64,000 bases of DNA from Diplocarpon mali (Eukaryota; Ascomycota; Leotiomycetes; Helotiales; Drepanopezizaceae): positions 425,908 through 489,907 of the forward strand of contig JAENRP010000003.1 in the NCBI GenBank assembly GCA_024741835.1, given 5' to 3'. Position 1 is the stretch's first letter, and every line of letters begins with the position of its first letter. Position numbers and translations under genes: made by a program. The notes beneath the pieces were generated by a model. The model searched no databases and had not been told where the DNA came from. It saw only the letters and a list, made by a program, of their open reading frames with translations. Shown one piece after another: positions 56,912-64,000 of this stretch.

Positions 56912-57264
56912 TCAATCCTGCAACTCGGGCGGTTTCCCAACAGGCTGGATCATTTTCTGCCTTGATCAGCCCCCACCGCAGGCATCTCCCGCGTCAGGAC
57001 TCACCTCGATCATCTGTGCGCGAACCTTCTCTCTGCACTCCCCCATCCCGATAGCCATGTAACTCAGCAGCGGCGGATGGCCCACGTAACTAGTGTAGCT
57101 GTCCCGCTGGATGTTAGATGCCCACTCGAACTTGGTCGTGTCGGCGTGGCCGGTGCCGACGTAGCGGGCTTGCAGAGCCTCGAGCTGCTGCTGCGCGCGG
57201 AGTTTATCTGCCTGTGCGAGCTGTCAATAGATAGATCTTAGGGAAGGGGAAAGCGATGTACCAT
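56912..57264 (-). CDS. Splicing factor 3b subunit 5 (SF3b5 / SF3b10)
   Basis: The smallest subunit of the SF3b part of U2 snRNP, used in branch-point recognition. Three exons: 57262-57264 (the ATG only), 57005-57211 and 56912-56956, giving 84 aa, the normal family size. The sequence runs MADKLRAQQQLEAL, then ARYVGTGHADTTKFEW, NIQRDSYTSYVGHPPLLSYM, GECREKVRAQMIE and KMIQPVGKPPELQD, matching the family throughout. The start codon is followed at once by a donor (ATG|GTACAT), and two acceptors lie 9 bp apart. Using 57212 gives MADKLR as in other fungi; using 57221 would add LAQ. The last intron is GTGAGT...GGCAG (48 bp). QPVG replaces the usual QPCG. No single frame longer than 75 codons exists, so open-frame searches miss the gene. 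Confidence 0.9.
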
Positions 57265-57523
57265 TGCGTGGATAAGGAGGTGCTGGAGTGGCTTGAACAA
57301 CGAGTGAGGATCTCGTGGAAATGCGCCGGGTCGTAAATACCTTACTCCGAAGAAACGCTAAGAACTGTAACTAGCCTAATTAGCCTTCGTCAGCCTCAAC
57401 CGAGCTCAATGAAGACTTTCTCTATTATCATGAACTGGCTTCGCTTCGAAGAATCAACTTGTTTGGATCTCGCTCTGCTTCTCTTCAAGTTCTCCGAATT
57501 TTTGACGGCCAGAGATGGAGTAA

Positions 57524-59095
57524 GTGCAGCTGTCTGCTTAGGACTCGTGATCCATACACGTGATATAAAGTTCCTCCATTCCGTTGTTTCGTGGTCAACC
57601 ACCAGTCTTCTGTTGCTGTGCTTGGAAAATAAATATCCTGAACTCTGATCTGTCTCCACTGACAGTCCACAGAGAAGTTGAGCTGCAAATCCGAGCAAAT
57701 GGTCTGCACCAAGCTCCCTATCCACACGTGTCCAACCCGTACCCGCACTCCCTAGATAGACGTCTTCTCGCCGGCGATGCATTCCGGGACGCCAAAATCC
57801 GCCTGGAAAATACCCTCCGTTCCATCGAGGATCACTACTCGTCCCCAGCCGCAGGTTTCCACACTGGCTCACCCCACTGCCCGCGCTGCTTGGATAAGAA
57901 GAAGCATGTATCCAGGGCCTACTACGACTACTACCTCTCTGACGACGCTCGGAGTTGGTACGCTGAGATCCCACAGTACAAACACGAGATCCAACGCCGG
58001 TTCGACAATCCAGATGCGTACTCCCTGGATGACATCCACGTCTTCTTCCAGGCCACGTTGAGAGAACACCTGAAGCAGGATCTGTGTGCTGCCCGGCGTG
58101 GAGACAACGGCGCTGTGACATCTTTCAAGTACAAGACGTCCGATCTGTTCAACGAAAGTATCCGAAGTACCTCTGAGATCCTGACGGCTTACCTCGACAA
58201 CATCTCACTCATATGCCCGAACAAGGATTCTGTCGGGTTCGTCCATGCGTTGCAGAACACCACCACGCCGGAGGAGCGAGCACAGATCTACATCCAGTAC
58301 TACTGTGCCAGCTCCTGGGACGACCCGCCTGCTGTGAAGACCTTCAAAGCGAAATGGGCACGCATGTTCGAGTCCCTAGCTCCGCATGATGAGATCCTGG
58401 CGGCCATGCGGAGAGAAGCCGACGGCTGTCATGCATCGAAGCTTTCAGAGCTGCAAGGAAAGCTGAGCGATATCAAGATGGCTCAGAGCGCGCATCTGAA
58501 AAACAAGAAACGAAAGGCGGAGAAAGACCAGAGAGATCAACGGGTGCTGGATCGGGAGCCGAGCCCCAGGACTGAGCGTTGCACCCTCGGGGGATGCCCG
58601 GCTGAGATCAACCTCCTGGACGGAACGGTCATCGAGTGCGCGATCTGCGAGTGGCTCGACCGGAAGGGCGGCGACAGAGGGAGGGCAGTCTACTGCTCCG
58701 TCGAGCATGCCGAGGCCGATTTTGTGAGTCGACGGTTCTCGCACAGGTGAGGCAGCCGAGCTGACGGGGGGGCGCAGGACGAGCACGACCTCCACGATCA
58801 CGGATGCATGGCGGACAGGTGCATCTACTCGAGCGGCGGCCCCGGCCCCTCGGACACTCCGCCGGGCATCTGCCAGTGCTGCTCGGAGCAGGACACCCTC
58901 ACCTTCTTCTGCTCCCTGGCTTGCTATCAGGAGAATTTTGTAGACCCTCCCTCCCCTGGACCTCTGGACACTGCAGTGCTGACGTCTTCGCAGGCGGACC
59001 ACCGCGAACGCGTCTTCCATCAGCGGGGCCCTCACAACCACTACCAGATGCTGGATTACTTTCGCCCGGAGGAGCATATGGAAATCATCTCGTGA
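57524..59095 (+). CDS. Zinc-binding protein with two tandem Cys/His units; 5' end uncertain
   Basis: I do not recognise the family. The secure exons are the open frame ending at 58723, then 58778-58939 and 58994-59095 (introns of 54 bp each, GTGAGT...GCAG and GTAGAC...GCAG). The frame is open from 57584 but has no in-frame ATG before the conserved part. A TGACAG acceptor at 57665 suggests that the main exon begins at 57666 (HREVELQIRANG) and that a short first exon, perhaps from ATG 57409, lies upstream. An HCPRC knuckle is near the start of the main exon. The C-terminus carries two Cys/His groups in a row. The first is CTLGGC, then ECAIC, then YCSVEHAEADF, then H..H. The second is CMADRC, then ICQCC, then FFCSLACYQENFADH. 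Each looks like a MYND- or treble-clef-type zinc site. A Lys/Arg-rich stretch (KNKKRKAEKDQRDQR) before them may be a nuclear localisation signal. Confidence 0.7.
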
Positions 59096-59926
59096 CCTCT
59101 TCATTTCTCCTCTCTTCTTCCCTCTTCTTCCCCCGTGGATGCATGGAAGAGACGTGGCACGCCTACTGCGGTGGAACTCTCCGAGCCTCTTTCTCACCAG
59201 CCTGAAAACGTGTACTATAGATGATACAAAGTTACATCTTTTCTTAAGAGAGGAGGAGAGGACGAGTGTCGCCCACCTGCCGCCACCTCCGACTCCAACC
59301 CCAACTATCCTCGTCACCGCCGCATACGCCACGTTCGAGAGCTCCAGCTTGGGATGATTTGCAGTTTGCACAGAGATGCGTCTCTCATCTGCCATGATAT
59401 GTAATAGATAGCATTTAGAAGACAGAAGCATGTAAGTAGAGTATGTGGTATTGCTTGTATTGAGCTATAGGCATACCCAGCCACAACGAGTAGTTGTTCC
59501 TTACTCGAGGGATGTGTTGCGTAGTAAGAAGTCTCTCGGTTTGAAAGAACTTGCTTACATAGCTCGCGCTGGAATTGACCTACAGAGGCCTCCCTACTTA
59601 TGAGGCTCGGCATCCGCTGATTGTGGTACCATGATAAATTTGACGGCGAGTCACGGGAGCGCGAGAGAAAACGCTTAGGTAGACAGATATATTGTGATAA
59701 ATCAACGCCGCAAGCACGAACCGAGGAAAAGCAACCCAAAACAGACTACAAGGGGCGAGACGCAGACGGAGCGAGCGGTGGAGAGCAGGGAGGTTGGAAG
59801 GATGGGCAGGCTCAAGATCACCCCTCCCCGGAGAAAGTACAGACTCACAATCCCCATTCCTCCCCGCGGGACATCCCTCCTGGACGCACTCACCTCTACC
59901 CTACCTCCCCGGATTCGCCTCCCTGG
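59096..59926. other. Convergent 3' regions of two genes
   Basis: 3' flanks of the zinc-binding protein (plus) and the amine oxidase (minus). A plus-strand frame from 59621 is antisense to the oxidase and is taken as a shadow frame of GC-rich coding DNA. Confidence 0.55.
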
Positions 59927-61624
59927 TCAGGGGGAGACGCTCCGGGCAGTCGTGTCCAGCCCGTCCCACGGCATGCCAAACACGCCCAGCAGGTTCCGGG
60001 CGGCCACCTCCCCGGTCTCGAACGCCCCATGCACGCACCCGTTGCCCATCTTGATGCAGTGCTCGCCCGCGAACTGGAGGCGGCTCCCCCGGTGCTCGTC
60101 CAGGGCGTTGATGAGCAGGCGCGCGTCGTCACCCGTCTTCTCGACGCTGTAGCTGCCGAAGCCCGCGAGCGGGTCCTGCGTCCAGTGCGTGGTCTCGAGG
60201 TTGACGAGGTCGGGCAGGTCCTTGTAGGGCTCCGTGCGCATGAGCTTGAACAGCGGCTCGAAGAAGGCGTAGAGCGCGGCGGCGTCGGACATGGCTTCGA
60301 TGCGCTGGGTGAGCGGCTCGGCGATCTGAATGCAGAGCTCCTTGGTCCCGGACATGATCCACAGGTTCGAGGTGACGGTGGCGTACGAGAGGATCGAGGA
60401 GTCGTCCAAGGGCGTGCCGGGGGCAGGCGGCGAGGGGTAGTAGATGAACTGGTCGTTGTCCTTGGGCCAGAAGACCTCCGAGAACTCGAGGAAGACCTTC
60501 CCGAGGGCGCCGTAGGAGAAGGCGTTGATGCCCTGCTGGATCGAGGACGGCATCGGCGGCGAGAAGGCGATCATGTTGCGGCGGAGGCAGCCGAGGGGGA
60601 CCGTCACGAGCACGGCGTCGGCGGTGTAGGTCCCCTTCTGCGAGCGGACCGAGACGGAGCCGTCGGTCGCGCCCCAGGTGATGTCGCTCACAACCTCGCC
60701 CATGCGGATCCGGTTCGGGTCCTTGAGGAGAGGCTCCGCGGTCCAGTTGACGATCTTGTCGTAGCCACCCTTCAGGTAGAGATTTCGCTCCGTCATGAAG
60801 TAGCTGAGATGTTTGGCCGAGGCTTGCTCGATGGAGGTTCCGATCCATAGCTCGACTTCCCGGGTCGCCTGAGGCGCCCACTTCCGCTCCGAGGCAGTGA
60901 TGAGGGGGTGCTTCTCGACAAACTCGTCGACAAAGTCCTTGACCGCGCGGTCCGGCGCGTCCGGGTTCGCCTTGTAGAACCACTCGACGTAGTCGGCGAA
61001 CTCGTCGGCGACCTTCTTGGCCTTGAACTGCGACCCCGCCCGGCCGTCGCGGGTATAGTACAGCGGCGTGCCGTCGTCGTAGTAGTGCTCGATGCCCAGC
61101 TTGGGGATCAGCTGAACGAGCTTGTTTTGGGAGGTCTCGTGCATCCATGCGGCGCCTAGAACGTGGGTGTGAGCACACACTTGCCAGCAAGAAGGGGTAA
61201 ACAGCCCACATTGTGTGGCTGAGCACGGCTCAGCCCGGCACAATTGAAGATGTTGTCTGGTCTAGGTGTATTTACCAATATCTCTCGCCGCCTTTCCCGG
61301 TTCCCGGCTGGTCGATATGCGCCCTCCGATGCGATCCGATCGTCCTTCGAGGATGGTCACCTCGACTCCGTGACGCTGCAGGACCGAGGCCGCGCGCAGT
61401 CCCGAGATGCCGGCGCCGACGATGACCACACGCTGCTGCTGCTGCTGCTTCTTGGGCGAGACGGGGGCCGGCTTCTCAAGTCTGGCATTCGTCGTGGCCG
61501 TGATCCGGGCGGAGCTGATGTTGCTGGGCATCTGGGCCCCCACGATTACTCCGTTTGGACCGCGATGACGGTTTACTTTGATTTGATTTAAAGCGCCAGG
61601 AGCTGATATGCATAGAGTTGACAT
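59927..61624 (-). CDS. Flavin-containing amine oxidase (monoamine/polyamine oxidase type)
   Basis: FAD-dependent oxidase that probably oxidises a primary or poly-amine, releasing hydrogen peroxide; the substrate cannot be told. Two exons: 61276-61624 and 59927-61155, joined over a 120-bp intron (GTAAAT...CTAG), giving 525 aa. The FAD-binding beta-alpha-beta motif is [17 protein letters not shown] with the acidic end [14 protein letters not shown]. The family core follows, including [40 protein letters not shown] and the C-terminal flavin motif [21 protein letters not shown]. The N-terminal about 60 residues are not conserved and end in a poly-Gln run coded by a CAG repeat (about 61430-61450), so a start at the internal Met (61531) is also possible. 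No clear signal peptide or peroxisomal SKL-type end is seen. The gene is GC-rich with strong third-position G/C, unlike the AT-rich block upstream. Confidence 0.92.
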
Positions 61625-62030
61625 ACTGACTCAACATCTGCGTAGGTAGTGCGGGTGACGGTCTAGATGGCGGGGGGTGCACAGGAACGAGCGGGGGAGG
61701 GGTTGTGTCTGAGACTGATCTCGGCTTCAGAGTGAGCGAAGGGGCAGCGATACACGGGCGCACGTGAATGTCAATGGTGAGCAGAGCGATCTGTGGAATC
61801 CAAGAGGGGGTTGTAAGGGTGAGGAGGGGAGAGAAGAGAAGGGGGAGGGCAAGGTGAGGTTGATGATATACCTCTCTTCACCTTAGGTAAGGTAGGCCAG
61901 TCGCGAGCTAGCTCGGCGCCGGCCAAGCTTACGGGATCAGGGTCACCTGATCCGACCCAGCTCCCCTTGCTTCCTGCTAGCCTACAGGATCTCCCCCTTC
62001 CATGGCCGACTTCTTATCGCGGCAAAGGTA

Positions 62031-62069
62031 TTCTCTCTCTCACTCTCTCTCTCTCTCTCTCTCTCTCTC
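62031..62069. repeat. (TC)n microsatellite
   Basis: About 19 nearly perfect TC units. Confidence 0.9.
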
Positions 62070-62709
62070 GTTCGATCTATCTTGGGCGCGTCTGGGTCTC
62101 TTGCGGCCACGTTCCACGGTGTCGGAGGCTATCCGCGAGGAACCAAGCCCGCCATCTCGTCGGTGACCCGGGGAGAGCTCTCTGAGCAAAGGGATTCTGG
62201 TCAGCGGAGGGGGTGAAGCTCTCGCGCGCGCTTCCTCGGTGCGATGCAGGTCCATGCCTGGAGACCTCCATCGGAGCCGTCGCTAGAGAATCCCGATGCG
62301 CACGGAGATCAAGAGCGCACGCAAGGGCACAGCCGTACGAGGCTGGGGAATTCCCAGGGACAAGCCACGCGGGAATACCCTCCAGCCGAGCCCGCGAAGC
62401 AAACGTCGAGCATGTTCCTCTCCGCCTCTCCTCCAATCTGATCTGTCGGTGGCCTTGCAAGAGAGAGCAGAGACGCGCGGCGACTATGCTCGGGCAGGCT
62501 TCTTTCTTGCCTCGCCTCCAAGCCAAGGGACGGTAGATGGTCGAGTACTGTACAGCTCTGCGCCCAAGGAGTGACAGTGACGTCGATATGCATGTCTTAT
62601 CGTGTTATCGGTGGGTACCTTAGGCACCCACAGCCCCTCTGGTCGGACCCCGCGAACGCCTTATCGGAGCAGCGACGACCTCCGTTTCTGGCATGTGTAT
62701 GCGGCCCTG

Positions 62710-62757
62710 GGTTGGAGTTGGGAGTTGGAGTTGGGATTTGGAGTTGGGAGTTGGGGG
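62710..62757. repeat. GGAGTTG minisatellite
   Basis: Several imperfect copies of GGAGTTG/GGGAGTTG in tandem. Confidence 0.85.
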
Positions 62758-62786
62758 CTGGTCCGGTGAAGCGACACAGCTACATT

Positions 62787-62921
62787 TGTACATGTATATG
62801 TATATGTGTGTATATGTATATTGTGTATATGTATATGTATGTATATGTATGTACATGTATGTATATGATGTACATGTATGTATATGATATATATGTATGT
62901 ATATACGTATATACATACTGC
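62787..62921. repeat. (TATATG/TATGTA)n microsatellite
   Basis: About 135 bp of alternating purine-pyrimidine TATATG/TGTATA units. A similar short stretch follows at about 63041-63085, after a 100-bp non-repetitive spacer that contains a hairpin. Confidence 0.88.
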
Positions 62922-62979
62922 TAATACCCATCACATGTAGCCTGATTAGGGAAAGGGCTAGATGAGATAGATTTCAGAC

Positions 62980-63003
62980 TACTCTCCTTGTTAGAGGAGA
63001 GTA
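62980..63003. repeat. Inverted repeat, 9-bp arms, 6-bp loop
   Basis: TACTCTCCT, then TGTTAG, then AGGAGAGTA: perfect arms, lying between the two TATATG-type microsatellites. Confidence 0.8.
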
Positions 63004-64000
63004 ATTGTTATTATAGAGCTATACTATCACTGCGCTAGGATGTGTATATATACGTATATACATGCATATATGTACAGACATATATGCGCATCTGTAATCG
63101 CACGCGCTGTCCCCCTCGGTGGCTACTCGTGCACGAAGGGGGGTATGAGAGACTCACAGACCCGCTCCCCTATTCCAAGCAGCCAGCGCCCGCTGCGTTA
63201 TCTCGGGAGGAGCAAGTGACCAAGATGTTGCCCGGATTCGGCCTCGCGGCGTCTCCTCCCAGGCACCGAGGCAGGGACACATCACGTGCCAGCGCTCTAA
63301 AACTCGTGCGCAACCCTTGGAAGTCTCGCCGTGGCCATGCCGAAGCTTATCGGGCGACGGCTAAATCGGGTTGTGTTTTCGAAACTGACATGCCCCGCCT
63401 CCCGACCCCAGTGGGGATCCCGAGAGGAGGAGGACGGCCCGAGACGGAGGCGGGGCCCAGGACCGGGGGATTCCCTGGCGGCATGATCGGCCTCACCTTG
63501 CCTTTTCCCTGCCGCCTCGGCGCGTCTCGGGAAGACAGATAGACGCCCAACTCGCGAATTCGGTCGTCACCCCTTTTCGATCAGTCGTGCCGCGACCGTT
63601 TCCCCCGGAACTCGTCGCCATGTCCCCAAACAGTGCTGGCCTGGCGTGGGCAAGACTGCTCCGTCCACAGCATTCTCACCCCCCCTTTTTTTCTCACGCT
63701 TCCGTCCCCGGGATAGGCGCTAGATCGTTCATCAGCGGCCAATACTGCTATTAATACTGCTTTGGATCCATCCCTCTCCACCAAACGTCCCTCCCTCGGG
63801 ATACCTTCCATCATCGACGACAAACCCGCTCTCCGTACAAGAGCAGGAATCCGGGCCACAGAGCGGGGCGTTGGAACGTGGCAACAGCAACACGTCGGAT
63901 AGGGGTCGATGCGTGGGCCACCAGGCACGCACACGCTCTGGCGTCTCCTGCGAACCGACTCGGACACATCCACGGCCGTATCGAAACTCTATCTGCGATG

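Larger units (their letters stand above)
61625..64000. other. Terminal region without a supportable gene
   Basis: Contains several microsatellites and G/C-rich DNA with many overlapping short frames on both strands; none resembles a known protein or shows an exon chain. The first few hundred bases are the likely promoter of the amine oxidase, with a CACCTTAGGTAAGGTAGG-like run near 61880-61900. Confidence 0.5.

Noticed and set aside
57409..57648. Frame MKTFSIIMNWLRF... as a separate small gene
   Set aside because: No family similarity and no good stop context. At most, part may be the first exon of the zinc-binding protein; the best donor (GTAAGT at 57520) does not keep frame.
59621..60850. 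Long plus-strand frame of 409 codons
   Set aside because: It is antisense to the well-conserved amine oxidase exon. High GC at third positions produces a shadow frame, and the translation is rich in Arg, Asp, Val and Gly with no family match.
62571..62934. Tyr/Met/Ile-rich frames on both strands
   Set aside because: Translations of the TATATG microsatellite, not genes.
1..64000. CRISPR array, bacterial operons, biosynthetic gene cluster
   Set aside because: The DNA is eukaryotic. The tandem repeats seen are microsatellites, LTRs or coding repeats. The amine oxidase and dehydrogenase are far apart, without a synthase between them.

Overview
The window is nuclear DNA of a filamentous ascomycete (Pezizomycotina). 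The evidence is short introns (mostly 43-130 bp) with fungal donor, branch-point and acceptor signals, a nuclear-encoded ATP synthase subunit 9 with a presequence, fungal-type PAN3, SLS1, NSE3 and bestrophin-like proteins, and a large AT-rich transposon block whose copies differ by C-to-T/G-to-A changes, as expected from repeat-induced point mutation (RIP). A class such as Leotiomycetes is possible but is only a guess.

Layout. 1-13.7 kb is gene-poor: a predicted 431-aa protein with a PPPY motif, a repeat-built 762-781-aa protein on the minus strand, a fragment of a fungal protein kinase, and long stretches with no recognisable gene, some TA-rich. 13.7-17.8 kb carries ATP9 (3 exons) and a bestrophin-family channel (6 exons), both on the minus strand. 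18.6 kb holds a 5-N assembly gap in C-rich sequence. 20.5-21.1 kb is LSM7. 24.1-29.5 kb is a divergent pair: PAN3 (minus, 7 exons, one intron of about 1 kb) and an ER-type UBX protein of the FAF2/Ucp10 class (plus). 31.1-32.1 kb is a short-chain dehydrogenase. 33.8 kb is an intron-containing tRNA-Leu(AAG).

34,030-51,407 is one nested retrotransposon block. An outer 5.1-kb Ty1/Copia element with 124-bp LTRs has been split by two 5,990-bp Copia elements of a second family with 195-bp LTRs, and the second of these was itself split by a 281-bp solo LTR. All these elements lie on the minus strand, except the solo LTR, whose direction cannot be told. Target-site duplications can be read for every insertion, and removing the insertions returns exact element lengths. 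All three polyproteins are broken by stop codons.

52.4-61.7 kb is ordinary gene space: SLS1 (mitochondrial translation/expression, minus) divergent from NSE3 (SMC5/6 complex, plus), SF3b5 (spliceosome, minus) facing away from a zinc-binding protein with two tandem Cys/His units (plus), then a flavin amine oxidase (minus). 61.7-64 kb has microsatellites and no gene that can be supported.

Several genes serve RNA metabolism (LSM7, SF3b5, PAN3), but they are not arranged as a cluster and this is probably chance. Exon boundaries below were worked out by hand from splice signals, reading-frame continuity and remembered family conservation; none has transcript support here.
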